Origin: Candidatus Gastranaerophilales bacterium
GTDB lineage: Bacteria; Cyanobacteriota; Vampirovibrionia; Gastranaerophilales; Gastranaerophilaceae
Direction of reading: 5' to 3'
DNA length: 64,000 bases
Assembly: GCA_944322745.1 (NCBI GenBank)
Contig: CALUPV010000005.1
Coordinates: 62,001-126,000 of the forward strand
The notes beneath the pieces were generated by a model. The model had not been told where the DNA came from. It worked only from the letters and a program-made list of their open reading frames with translations, and ran no database searches. Position 1 is the first letter of the stretch, and the number at the start of each line of letters is the position of its first letter. The position numbers and the translations under genes were made by a program. Positions 43,458 through 52,781 of the stretch are shown here, piece by piece.

Positions 43458-44543
43458 ATGAATATTTTGAAAAAATTTATATGTAACTTTTTTAAAATAA
43501 AAAAATCAAATATGGAAAAAGAAATATTGCAGCAATCAGATATTATATTTGATTTAATAAGAAAATATGTCAAAAAAGACTATTCTATAAATATTGAAAT
43601 ACCGGAAAATACATCTAAAATAGCACTTTTTGCCAGTGGCTCATCATACCATAGTGCAACAATTGCAGCAAATTTTTTAAGAGAAAAAGTACACTGTGAT
43701 GCTCAGTCATATTACGCAAGCGAAGTTGCACTTGCAGAAAGTTTTGATGTTGATAGTAATACTTTGTATATTTTTATATCTCAATCAGGCGAAACTGCTG
43801 ATACAAACAAAGCCTTAGAAAAAATTAAAATTAAAACAGATAAAACTCTTTCTGTTACTAATACAAAGGGTTCTACTTTATACAATAATACTAAGTATAA
43901 AATATTAACTTATGCAGGAGTTGAAAAATCTATTGCTTCAACAAAGGCTATGAGCGCACAATTATATTGTTTATTTTTAATTGCGGCAAAAATTATGCAA
44001 CAAAAAGAACTTCCGGCTCGTACTTTTGTAGAAGAATTACTCAGTGTTCCTGAGTACATAAAAGAAACTCTTTCAAAAAGAGATGAAATCAGACATTATT
44101 CTAAAATTTTATCTGATTATGAAAATGCTGCGGTTCTTGCCTCTGGTATGTTTTATCCGCTAGCTAAAGAAGGAGCATTAAAAATAAAAGAAACTTCTTA
44201 TATTAATACAACTGCTTACCCTACAGGTGAGTTTCTACATGGTCATATTGCTATACTAAATAAAAAATGCGCAGTAATATCTATAGTAAATAACCATAAT
44301 ATCCAATTTACATTAGATGTTCTTAATAAAATAAATACAGATTACAAAACTGATTCTCTCATAATTTCTGCTTTTTTACTTCCAAATATTGGCAAAAATA
44401 TTGTTATTTCTATATTAGCTTCAACAGATATTGACTTTTTATTCTCTACTTTGATTATATTACAGCTAATTGCATTTGAAACAGCAATAATATTAGGTCG
44501 TGATGTAGATAAGCCTGAAGGATTGTCAAAAATAGTTAGATAG
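43458..44543 (+). CDS. SIS-domain sugar isomerase, GlmS-like without the glutaminase domain
   Basis: 361 aa from the ATG at 43458, with GGAAG six bases upstream; a TTG 12 bases earlier is less likely. Two SIS domains in GlmS order. MEKEILQQSDI near residue 19 matches the GlmS opening; ASGSSYHSA near 58, SQSGETADT near 106 and TNTKGST near 129 form the first SIS phosphate site. ASGMFYPLAKEGALKIKE near 224 and YPTGEFLHGHIAI near 252 mark the second, keeping the catalytic Glu. The end, RDVDKPEGLSKIVR, matches the GlmS C terminus. The N-terminal glutaminase domain of true GlmS is absent, so this is an isomerase or deaminase acting on an amino-sugar phosphate. Confidence 0.82.
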   Translation: MNILKKFICNFFKIKKSNMEKEILQQSDIIFDLIRKYVKKDYSINIEIPENTSKIALFASGSSYHSATIAANFLREKVHCDAQSYYASEVALAESFDVDSNTLYIFISQSGETADTNKALEKIKIKTDKTLSVTNTKGSTLYNNTKYKILTYAGVEKSIASTKAMSAQLYCLFLIAAKIMQQKELPARTFVEELLSVPEYIKETLSKRDEIRHYSKILSDYENAAVLASGMFYPLAKEGALKIKETSYINTTAYPTGEFLHGHIAILNKKCAVISIVNNHNIQFTLDVLNKINTDYKTDSLIISAFLLPNIGKNIVISILASTDIDFLFSTLIILQLIAFETAIILGRDVDKPEGLSKIVR

Positions 44544-44603
44544 TTTTAATTTCTGTAAATATTATTTTTTAACAAGTAAAAAAATATTTTATTTTGTTTT
44601 TAT

Positions 44604-46118
44604 ATGTTTGAAATTATGTTGATAAATATTAATAAATTTAATCTTTTTAATCATGTGGCTGCAAATAATAGACAGCCCGTTTCTAGATACCCAAACTTGG
44701 GTCCTTTGCCAAAAGATACTGTATCATTTTCCGGAAGAGGCAAACTTTTATCAGAAAATATGGTAGATGCTCCTACAGAAAGAACTTGTAAACAGGCAGA
44801 AATAAATGCGGAACCTGCGCGTTACTACTTGGAATTAGTTCTGGATAAATACGTAAAGCCTTTAAAACAAATTAATTCGGATTCTGACTCTAAAAAATTT
44901 CCGGTTTTGGAATATACTACTAGAACAAAAAAATCTACTAGTATAAGAGAAAAAGTTATTTCAAAGTATTCCAAAATATATAGTATGGAAGCAAATGAAT
45001 TTGCAAGTAGAGTTGTATCTGAGCTTTTAAAATATTTTAAACTTAAAAATGGTATTACAAGAGAACAAATTTTGCTTGAAGCTAAGAAATGTTTGGCAAA
45101 GGCTGTTCCTCCGCGTGAATTTTCATCTTATTATTTTTATAGCATTGTATCTGAACTTGAGAAGAAAAATCGTTTAACTTTTTCTGATTATTCTGATGAA
45201 AAAAAGAAACAAATCTTTTCTAAAATAGCAGATAGTCTTGAAGATATCCCCAAGTCGCCTCATTGTGAGGGCTCTGTATATATTCAACCAACTAGTATAA
45301 ATGGTGTTAAACATTATGCTAATGATATAATTGGAGCCAGAATTACAATGAAAGAATCTGATCCTAAATACACAGGATTTGTGCTTGCAGCGCTAAAACA
45401 AGCTGTTACTGATGGTGTTCTTAAAATAACATCAATAGAAAACAATCTTCCTGATCCCAAAAAACTTCCTGATGGGACAAATATTTCCGATTATGCTTAT
45501 GCTAATGATTCACAATTAAGACCTCTTGCGAAAGCAGCAGATGCCGAGTTAATAAGAAATAAATCTCAATCAGGATATATGGCAATTCATATAAATGTTG
45601 ATTTATCAAATCCAATTTTCTCATGCTATAATGGTGTATTTGATGGATATAGCGGTGAAATCCAAATAATTGGTTCAGATGTTGAACAATTAAAAGATGT
45701 AGAAGACTTATGCTATAAATTAAAAGATGATAAAAACGCTATACGTGCTGAGTATAAGCCGTTTAAAACACACTTTAAAACTTATTATAATGATGAAACA
45801 AAAGATGCATTTGAAGCTTATACATATGCTTTATATTTAGCTCAACGTAGAATTCCTCCACATACAAAACGAGAAAAAACTTTTCTTACAATTGAAGATT
45901 TAGGTTTTGGGGGGCTAGTTCCCAAAGAGCTTGATTTCAATCTCCTTAAAACTTTAAAAGAAAAATGTGAGCGAAATGCAAAACTAATTCAAAGACAAGA
46001 ACAAGGAAAAGACAAATCAAGTGCTGCTAATAATCAATCAGAAAAAATTAAGACTTTAAAACAAAGTGGAAATATAAAAACTGTAAAAAGCTTAATTTCA
46101 TATGTATTAAAAAATTAA
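44604..46118 (+). CDS. RelA/SpoT-like nucleotidyltransferase-domain protein with PKDTVSFSG leader
   Basis: 504 aa. The N-terminal 50 residues include GPLPKDTVSFSG (33-44), a motif I associate with Gastranaerophilales proteins. Further on, elements of the (p)ppGpp-synthetase fold appear in order: RTKKSTSIREK at 107-117, DIIGARI at 241-247 (metal-binding Asp position), SGYMAIHINV at 323-332 (the GYRAIH-type strand), and GEIQI at 351-355 with the catalytic-position glutamate. An insertion of about 120 residues separates the first two. No HD hydrolase, TGS or ACT domain is present. No ribosome site precedes the ATG at 44604; Met5 at 44616 is an alternative. Alarmone synthesis is plausible but unproven. 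Its stop overlaps that of the convergent Tic20-like gene. Confidence 0.68.
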   Translation: MFEIMLININKFNLFNHVAANNRQPVSRYPNLGPLPKDTVSFSGRGKLLSENMVDAPTERTCKQAEINAEPARYYLELVLDKYVKPLKQINSDSDSKKFPVLEYTTRTKKSTSIREKVISKYSKIYSMEANEFASRVVSELLKYFKLKNGITREQILLEAKKCLAKAVPPREFSSYYFYSIVSELEKKNRLTFSDYSDEKKKQIFSKIADSLEDIPKSPHCEGSVYIQPTSINGVKHYANDIIGARITMKESDPKYTGFVLAALKQAVTDGVLKITSIENNLPDPKKLPDGTNISDYAYANDSQLRPLAKAADAELIRNKSQSGYMAIHINVDLSNPIFSCYNGVFDGYSGEIQIIGSDVEQLKDVEDLCYKLKDDKNAIRAEYKPFKTHFKTYYNDETKDAFEAYTYALYLAQRRIPPHTKREKTFLTIEDLGFGGLVPKELDFNLLKTLKEKCERNAKLIQRQEQGKDKSSAANNQSEKIKTLKQSGNIKTVKSLISYVLKN

Positions 46119-46555
46119 TTATATGACTTTAATAATTTACTTATTAAGCTTGTTAAATATGGAATATAGAATATTCGACTAGCTAAGACTCCCATTATTA
46201 TATAAATGAGCAAAATGTACAAAATAATTTCTATCAGATTGAACGACAGATTTAGTATCGGAAATATTACTATCTTCACAGAAATAAGATAATTCAGTTT
46301 TGCAGCTAAGATATTTATAAAAGGAATTATAGATAAAATCGAAAATATTATATTTAATATAAGCTTCAAAATAGCAAGAAATATTGCAATTATCATTGAT
46401 TGTACTATATTATACATTAAGAAATATCTTAATTTTTTATTTGAAAAATGCGCAATTAATAGCCAAACTAAACCGATGATTCCCATTGTAATATACGAGA
46501 GAATTGAAATAATTTTTTCAATTGGAGAAACTTTAAAAGAATTATGCTGCATCAA
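46115..46555 (-). CDS. Small four-helix membrane protein, Tic20-like
   Basis: 146 aa with four predicted transmembrane helices after a short polar start. IEKIISILSYITMGIIGLVW near residue 12 and KKLRYFLMYNIVQSMIIAIF near 41 resemble the Tic20/Ycf60 family pattern, in which a polar 'FIRFN.MQA' helix start follows the first helix. Family identity rests on this and topology, so an unrelated four-helix protein remains possible. Last gene of the msbA operon; overlaps the TPR gene by 14 bases. Confidence 0.5.
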   Translation of the reverse strand: MMQHNSFKVSPIEKIISILSYITMGIIGLVWLLIAHFSNKKLRYFLMYNIVQSMIIAIFLAILKLILNIIFSILSIIPFINILAAKLNYLISVKIVIFPILNLSFNLIEIILYILLIYIIMGVLASRIFYIPYLTSLISKLLKSYN

Positions 46556-47609
46556 TTACTTCCTCATTATTCCTATTTTGGATAAATTCTTGAATTGTTT
46601 CTATATATATTAATTTAAGCTCATCATTTTCTGTATCAATATCAATTGCTTGTTTGTATGAAGATATTGCAGATCTTAAATCTTTCATCATGACATATGT
46701 GTTCCCTAAAAGGGTATATGCATTGCTATTTGTAGGTTCAATTTGAATAACTTTGTTATATAAATCAATAGCTCTTTCATAGTCATTTTCAGAACAATAT
46801 AAATTACCAAGTAACATATAACTATTTGAAATTGATGGATTTATAGATATAGCTTTTTCATACATTTTTATTGACTCTTCAATATTATTTTGGTCATAAA
46901 GTGAAATTCCGTAGCAAATATATGCCTGATAAAAAGATGGATCTCTTTTTATAACATCATCAAATAATTTATTTGCTTTATTATAGGACTTGGCAGATGA
47001 ATAGGCATTCGCACAATACAGCAAGAATGCATTATTATCAGGAGAAATTGAAATTGCCGTTTCAAATAAATTTGCAGCTTCAAGAGGACGTCCCAACTTC
47101 ATTAAAACAAATGCAATATTAAGATAATTCTCAGGAATATCATTTTTTAATTTTAAGGCTTTGTCAAAATATATTAACGCTTCTTCATAGTTTTTTTGAT
47201 CTTGATATAAAAGCGCAATTGCAGAATATACTTGATAATTATTTTTTTCCACATTCAATGCTTTCACATAATTTGACATAGCTTGTTTAAACTCGCCAAG
47301 TTCAGCATAAGCATTACCAAGGTTATAAAATATTGAAAAATTATCAATACCTAAACTAACAGCCCTAGAGTAGTAATTTATAGCTTTCAGATATTCATTT
47401 TTGTAAAAATACAAACTTCCTAAGTTTGTTAATGCAACAAAATTTAGAGGTTCAACATTTAACAAGCTTTCATATACATTTATAGCTAAATCATATTCAT
47501 CTTCTTCCAAATACAAATTTGCTAATTCTAAATATGAATCAGTATCATTCGGATTTTTTACAATTTTTGTTATTAATTTTTCTATTTTTTCAATATCTAT
47601 TTCTTTCAT
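46542..47609 (-). CDS. Tetratricopeptide-repeat protein
   Basis: 355 aa of about nine consecutive TPR units (residues 15-335), with canonical spacing such as NFVALTNLGSLYFYKNEYLK followed by INYYSRAVSLG. No signal peptide or catalytic domain. It sits between an outer-membrane barrel gene and the Tic20-like gene in the msbA operon, suggesting an envelope-assembly or adaptor role; this is inference. Confidence 0.84.
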   Translation of the reverse strand: MKEIDIEKIEKLITKIVKNPNDTDSYLELANLYLEEDEYDLAINVYESLLNVEPLNFVALTNLGSLYFYKNEYLKAINYYSRAVSLGIDNFSIFYNLGNAYAELGEFKQAMSNYVKALNVEKNNYQVYSAIALLYQDQKNYEEALIYFDKALKLKNDIPENYLNIAFVLMKLGRPLEAANLFETAISISPDNNAFLLYCANAYSSAKSYNKANKLFDDVIKRDPSFYQAYICYGISLYDQNNIEESIKMYEKAISINPSISNSYMLLGNLYCSENDYERAIDLYNKVIQIEPTNSNAYTLLGNTYVMMKDLRSAISSYKQAIDIDTENDELKLIYIETIQEFIQNRNNEEVIDAA

Positions 47610-47621
47610 AAAACAATTATA

Positions 47622-48743
47622 CTAAATAATGAATCTGGTAGCAAATAGAATCATATTTGAATCATGTCTATTTGAATAATTTCTATTGACATAATTAAGC
47701 ATAATTTTCATATTTTTAAACAACTTGTAGGTAATTCCTGCAGTATATTCTTGACAATAAGAATTTAAAAATTTTCTATTAGGAGTGAAGTAATCATATC
47801 TTCCAAGTATAGATACTTTGGGGGTAATGTCATATGAAATTAAAAAATAAAAACCATCAGCATTATCTTTAGATTCAAATATACCATTATATCCGTCAGC
47901 ACTTGCATATTCTGTATGAAAATGTAAACGATTGTAATCATATCCCAAAAATAGAGAATAAGTATTATAGCTAATATTATTTTTCCCAATAGAATATGAT
48001 GTTCCAATTTTTAAATTACCTGCTTTTTCTTTAATGTTAGAAAATGGTTTCAGCATTATATGTCCCGTAAAATCAAAACCATTACCAAAATCTTTCATAT
48101 ACCTTGTACTATCATATAGTCCAATATCATATTCTATGTATTTATAATTAGCGATATTTCTAAGTCCGACAGAGCGTACTTCTCCAAAAGTACGTCCCAG
48201 CTGAGATTTAAGAACCATTTCTCTTTCCATTGTTCCTCTGGAACCGTCAAATGAATTAGGAAGTCTGCCTCCTTGTCCAATCAATATTGTTTGTTGTTCT
48301 GTAATTTTATGTGAAATGTAAAACTCTGAAATTTTTTCTGTGAAAGAATTAGAGTATCCTTCCAAATTTCTTGCAAGATTATAGTCAAACATTATTTCAG
48401 AACGACCTTCATTAAATTTAATAGATATCATAGGTTCAATAGTCGTAAAATCATGCCTGAAATGTGTCGAATAATGATTCATACTTGTAAATGAAAACTG
48501 ACTGTCATATAAAAAATAAAGTTTTACTGAATTTATAGGGGAATTTTCAAATTCATAGCCTTTTTCGGAAAACAATCTCAATATTGGAGAAACTTTGTCA
48601 ATATTTTCAATTTTTCCGTAATAAACGTCAGACAAATAATCAAGATTAAGTTTTTCTCTTTCCAGTTCCACTTCTTCAATTGCATAACAATTTACAGAAG
48701 GATTTAGTACTATGAATAGTAATAGAAATAAAATCTTTTTCAA
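47622..48743 (-). CDS. Predicted outer-membrane beta-barrel protein
   Basis: 373 aa with a signal peptide (MKKILFLLLFIVLNPSVNCYA). The rest is aromatic-rich alternating beta strands (for example YDIGLYDSTRYMKDFGNGFD, then RLHFHTEYASADGYNG) and ends in a strand with a final hydrophobic Ile (MILFATRFII), typical of barrel insertion signals. A GQGGRLPNSFDGSRGTMERE segment near residue 155 recalls phosphate-selective-porin/OprO-like loops. Substrate unknown. Follows the decarboxylase gene by 19 bases. Confidence 0.72.
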   Translation of the reverse strand: MKKILFLLLFIVLNPSVNCYAIEEVELEREKLNLDYLSDVYYGKIENIDKVSPILRLFSEKGYEFENSPINSVKLYFLYDSQFSFTSMNHYSTHFRHDFTTIEPMISIKFNEGRSEIMFDYNLARNLEGYSNSFTEKISEFYISHKITEQQTILIGQGGRLPNSFDGSRGTMEREMVLKSQLGRTFGEVRSVGLRNIANYKYIEYDIGLYDSTRYMKDFGNGFDFTGHIMLKPFSNIKEKAGNLKIGTSYSIGKNNISYNTYSLFLGYDYNRLHFHTEYASADGYNGIFESKDNADGFYFLISYDITPKVSILGRYDYFTPNRKFLNSYCQEYTAGITYKLFKNMKIMLNYVNRNYSNRHDSNMILFATRFII

Positions 48744-48762
48744 ATAGAATACCTGCGTTTCA

Positions 48763-49698
48763 CTACTGATGAAAAATTATTTTATCAAAATATTCAATTG
48801 TTTTCAAAAGACCTTCTTTTAACTGAATTTTTGGTTCCCAATTCAAAATTTGTTTTGCGAGGGAAATATTAGGTTCACGCTGAACCGGATCATCAGCGGG
48901 AAGCTCTTTAAAAACTATTTCTGATTTTGAATTTGTTAGTTCAATAATCAATTTTGCAAATTCGATAATCGTATGTTCATCAGGATTACCCAAATTAACA
49001 GGTAGAGAATATGTACAATTCATTAATTTAATTAAAGCATCAACTAAATCAGAAACATAACAGAATGCTCTTGTTTGAGAACCGTCACCATAAACAGTTA
49101 TAGGTTCGTTTTTTAGAGCCTGAACAATGAAATTAGAAACAACCCTACCATCATTAAGTGCCATTCGCGGTCCATATGTATTAAATATACGAGCTATTCT
49201 AATATCTACATTGTTTTGTCTATGATAATCAGTCATAAGAGTCTCTGCACATCTTTTGCCTTCATCATAACAACTTCTCAGTCCGATAGGATTAACATTA
49301 CCCCAGTATGACTCAGTTTGTGGATGAATCTTTGGATCACCATACACTTCACTTGTGCTTGCCTGCAAAATTTTAGCTTTGCATCTTTTTGCAAGTCCGA
49401 GCATGTTTATAATACCCATGACAGATGTTTTTATAGTTTTTATAGGATTATATTGATAATGAACAGGAGACGCAGGACAAGCTAAATTATATATTTCATC
49501 AACCTCTGCAAGATACTCATTAATAACATCATGTCTAACTAATTCAAATCTGTTATTTCCAATTAAGTGTCTTATATTATCCTTTGAACCTGTAAAAAAA
49601 TTGTCTAAGCAAATTATATCATTGCCTTCATTTAATAATCTTTCTGATAAATGTGAACCAATAAAACCGGCACCACCTGTTATTAAAATTCTTTTCAT
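48763..49698 (-). CDS. UDP-glucuronate decarboxylase (UDP-xylose synthase)-like epimerase-family enzyme
   Basis: 311 aa extended-SDR. NAD loop [11 protein letters not shown] near residue 7, [15 protein letters not shown] near 71 (CPASP.HYQ is the UXS signature), [11 protein letters not shown] near 112, catalytic YDEGK near 144 (Tyr-x3-Lys), and [11 protein letters not shown] near 169. Converts UDP-glucuronate to UDP-xylose. Its ATG overlaps the msbA stop (TAATG). It implies xylose or a related pentose in a surface glycan. Confidence 0.88.
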   Translation of the reverse strand: MKRILITGGAGFIGSHLSERLLNEGNDIICLDNFFTGSKDNIRHLIGNNRFELVRHDVINEYLAEVDEIYNLACPASPVHYQYNPIKTIKTSVMGIINMLGLAKRCKAKILQASTSEVYGDPKIHPQTESYWGNVNPIGLRSCYDEGKRCAETLMTDYHRQNNVDIRIARIFNTYGPRMALNDGRVVSNFIVQALKNEPITVYGDGSQTRAFCYVSDLVDALIKLMNCTYSLPVNLGNPDEHTIIEFAKLIIELTNSKSEIVFKELPADDPVQREPNISLAKQILNWEPKIQLKEGLLKTIEYFDKIIFHQ

Positions 49699-51509
49699 TA
49701 AACTATTTCCTCTAAATTTTTAAATTGCATTTCATATAAATGTCTATATTGTCCGTTTTTTATTGAAAGTAGCTCTTCATGTGTGCCGAGTTCCACTAAT
49801 TCACCATCATTTATTACTGCAATCCTGTCTGCATTCTTAATTGTAGAAAGTCTATGTGCAATTATAAATACAGTTTTATTTTTTATTAGATTATCCAGAG
49901 CTTTTTGAACGATTGCTTCAGATTCATTATCTAATGCTGAAGTAGCTTCATCTAATATTATAATTGGTGTATTTCTAATCATAGCTCTTGCAATAGCGAC
50001 TCTTTGCCTTTGCCCACCTGAAAGTGTAAGTCCTCTTTCACCTAAAATAGTATCTAATCCTTCAGGTAGTGAATCTATTACTTCATCGAGATGTGATGCA
50101 GATAAGGCCATTTTTAATTCATCTTGGCTTGCTTCAGGATTTGCCAGAAGTATATTTTCTTTTATAGTGCCTGTAAATAAAAAATTGTCTTGGAAAACAA
50201 AAGATATATTTTTTCTAAGTTCATTTAACTTAAAGTTTTTGATGTTAATTCCATCAAATTTAATTGCACCAGTTTTTACATCATAAAATCTTGGAATCAA
50301 GTTAACAAATGTTGATTTTCCCCCTCCAGAATTTCCAACTATAGCAAGAGTTTCTCCTTTTTTTACATGTAAATTAATATTTTTTAGTACAGGTTTATTT
50401 TCAACATATTCGAAATAAACATTTTCAAACGTAACACCATTTAACAGTGGAGGTAAGTTTACAGTATTTTCATCATCTTTAATTAACGGAACATAATCAA
50501 AAAGTTCAAAAACACGCCCCATTGCAACAAAAATATTTTGTATACTTGTCATTGTATTACCTAGTGTTTTAATTGGTTTATATAAAAGTAATAATGAAGT
50601 TACAAATGAAGCAAAAGAACCTGCTGTCATTTGACCGGAGTATATAAGTTTTGTTCCGTAAAACAGTACGAATGCAATTCCAAATGATGCAATTAAATAC
50701 ATTATTGGTGACATCCAACCTACACGCTTTGTAAGAGAAATCGAAACATTAAAGCTTTTGTTTATACCATCAGTGAATAATTTTTTTTGTCTTTCTTGTA
50801 AATTATAAGCCGTAACAACCTTGTTACCGGAGTAAGTTTCATTAATTGTCGTCATAATGTCACCTGTGATAACAGTATTTTTATTAGAAACTGATTTGAT
50901 TTTTTTTCTAATGAAGAAAACAGGTATAAAAGCAATAGCTAAAACCAAAACACCAACTATTGCAAGTTTCCAGGAACTATACAACATTACTGCAACTAAT
51001 GACATAGCTCCGAATAAACTTATTATAAATGTTTTAATTTGTTCAACAATACCTTTCGATGCTGAATCTGGGTCAGTAAGATATCTGTTAATAATCAAAC
51101 CGGATGAATTTTCATCAAAAAAGGATGTATCCATAAAAACTAATCTTGCAAATAGATCATTTTTAACGGCATTAGTAATTTTTAAGCTTGTCCAATCGGT
51201 AAGGTAAGAATTTAAATATCTGAGCACTCCTTGAAAAACAGCAAAGAAAATTATAGCGAAGGGCATTCCATACGCCAATGTCATATATGGTATTTCCAAA
51301 CCGAAAATTATGAGATTTTGTTGACCTATAACATAATCCATGTATGGTTTTAATGCAAAAGATACAACACCGTCCAGCAATCCAACCGGAATAGCAATCA
51401 AAAAACCGAGTATTACTTTTCCTAAAAATGGTTTAATATATGGGAAAATTCGTTTTAATAACCAACCATATTTAAATGAAGTTAGTGCTTCTGTTTCTTT
51501 TAATTTCAT
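49698..51509 (-). CDS. MsbA-type ABC exporter (fused transmembrane and ATPase domains)
   Basis: 603 aa half-transporter. Six transmembrane helices (about residues 20-330). ATPase domain: Walker [10 protein letters not shown] near 392, Q-loop [11 protein letters not shown] near 439, signature LSGGQRQR near 498, Walker [13 protein letters not shown] near 516, switch His IAHRLST near 551. Family roles include flipping lipid A or other lipid-linked glycans; the specific cargo is uncertain. First gene of the operon msbA - decarboxylase - barrel - TPR - Tic20-like. Confidence 0.88.
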   Translation of the reverse strand: MKLKETEALTSFKYGWLLKRIFPYIKPFLGKVILGFLIAIPVGLLDGVVSFALKPYMDYVIGQQNLIIFGLEIPYMTLAYGMPFAIIFFAVFQGVLRYLNSYLTDWTSLKITNAVKNDLFARLVFMDTSFFDENSSGLIINRYLTDPDSASKGIVEQIKTFIISLFGAMSLVAVMLYSSWKLAIVGVLVLAIAFIPVFFIRKKIKSVSNKNTVITGDIMTTINETYSGNKVVTAYNLQERQKKLFTDGINKSFNVSISLTKRVGWMSPIMYLIASFGIAFVLFYGTKLIYSGQMTAGSFASFVTSLLLLYKPIKTLGNTMTSIQNIFVAMGRVFELFDYVPLIKDDENTVNLPPLLNGVTFENVYFEYVENKPVLKNINLHVKKGETLAIVGNSGGGKSTFVNLIPRFYDVKTGAIKFDGINIKNFKLNELRKNISFVFQDNFLFTGTIKENILLANPEASQDELKMALSASHLDEVIDSLPEGLDTILGERGLTLSGGQRQRVAIARAMIRNTPIIILDEATSALDNESEAIVQKALDNLIKNKTVFIIAHRLSTIKNADRIAVINDGELVELGTHEELLSIKNGQYRHLYEMQFKNLEEIV

Positions 51510-51603
51510 AATAAACCTTTTATCTTCTTCCTAAATATTATTTTAATATTGTATAATGAATAGATATAAGTTTGTAATTTGAAACATAAATTAATAGAAA
51601 ACT

Positions 51604-52692
51604 ATGGATAAGTATAGAAGTTGTCATTCAATTGAAGGTGAATTGTTTTTTAATCATTTAAACAAAATTGGTTATTGTTGTATGTTAACGCCACATGGCG
51701 GTCAACCTGTATTGTATGAGAATTACAACGGAGAGTTAATAGATTGGGATGAATTTTTCAAAAAGCGAGATGAACATATAGAGCTTATGAAAAAAGGCTC
51801 ATCTTTGCCTGCTTGCAGTGATTGCTTATGGATAAAGGAAGCAACTTGGAACAAAAGAGAAAGAGAATTTCGTTATATTTTACTTAATGTTTGGGTAAAA
51901 TGTAATCTTTTTTGCATATATTGCTCCAATCATAAAGATAAAAATGTTATAAATAAAACTAAAGAATACAACCTAGTTCCTGTAATAAAGGACATGCTGG
52001 AGAAAAAGTTAATAACTAAAAATACAAAAATAGACATTGCAGGCGGAGAAGCTACATTAGACAGAAATTTTAACGAGCTTCTATCATTGCTTATAAATAA
52101 TGGAGTTAAAGACATCAATATTAATACTAATGCAACTATTTTTTCAGAAAGTATTAAAAAAGGAATAGAGAAAGGTGTTGTTTCAGTCATATCATCAATT
52201 GATTCAGGAACACCAAAAAAATTTGAATTTATCAAAAAAAGGAATTTATGGAATACTGTATGGCAGAATATAAAAGAATACTCAAGCAACATTAATTCAA
52301 AAATTTACAATAACTCAGTCAGAACAAAGTTTATAATTATTCCTAACGTTAATGACAAAAAAAGTGAAATTTTAAGATTTATTTTAAAATCAAAAAAAGC
52401 AAATGTATCAGGAGTAATTTTAAATATAGATTTACATTGGTTAAGACAAAATTTTTATGATAAAAAAACAATGCTTGAAATAATTGAATTAACAAAGTAT
52501 TTCATAAAAATTTCAAATTTATTTGATATTGATTGGCAAATATGGGCACATATTGAAGATTTAATTAAAAGGTATAATATTATAGAAAGTTGTTCACCTA
52601 TAGATATTAATTTTATTTTTGACAAAAATAAACAAAAAAAATCAATATACGATTATCTTTTCAAATTTATTGTTTCAAAGTTTTATTTTTGA
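51604..52692 (+). CDS. Radical SAM protein with N-terminal cysteine cluster
   Basis: 362 aa. The SAM cluster motif C100-x3-C104-x2-C107 (KCNLFCIYC) follows, unusually, about 75 residues that contain C7, C25, C26, C71 and C74 (CSDCLWIKEA). This is a possible auxiliary cluster placed before the barrel instead of after it, as in SPASM proteins. AGGEATLDRNF near 137 is the GGE motif. The C-terminal region lacks further cysteine pairs except one near 325. Reaction unknown. Divergent from msbA and 89 bases before the starch synthase. Confidence 0.83.
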   Translation: MDKYRSCHSIEGELFFNHLNKIGYCCMLTPHGGQPVLYENYNGELIDWDEFFKKRDEHIELMKKGSSLPACSDCLWIKEATWNKREREFRYILLNVWVKCNLFCIYCSNHKDKNVINKTKEYNLVPVIKDMLEKKLITKNTKIDIAGGEATLDRNFNELLSLLINNGVKDININTNATIFSESIKKGIEKGVVSVISSIDSGTPKKFEFIKKRNLWNTVWQNIKEYSSNINSKIYNNSVRTKFIIIPNVNDKKSEILRFILKSKKANVSGVILNIDLHWLRQNFYDKKTMLEIIELTKYFIKISNLFDIDWQIWAHIEDLIKRYNIIESCSPIDINFIFDKNKQKKSIYDYLFKFIVSKFYF

Positions 52693-52781
52693 ATGTAACG
52701 ATTTTTTCATAAAAGTATGAAAAAAGGCATTTTCATTGATTTATGCAACTTCTAAAATTTGTGTGGAAAAGGGGGCTTTGC

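Noticed and set aside
52702-52725. AT-only hairpin (TTTTTTCATA / TATGAAAAAA) as a terminator
   Set aside because: The stem has only two G/C pairs and no T-run follows, so it is too weak to claim.
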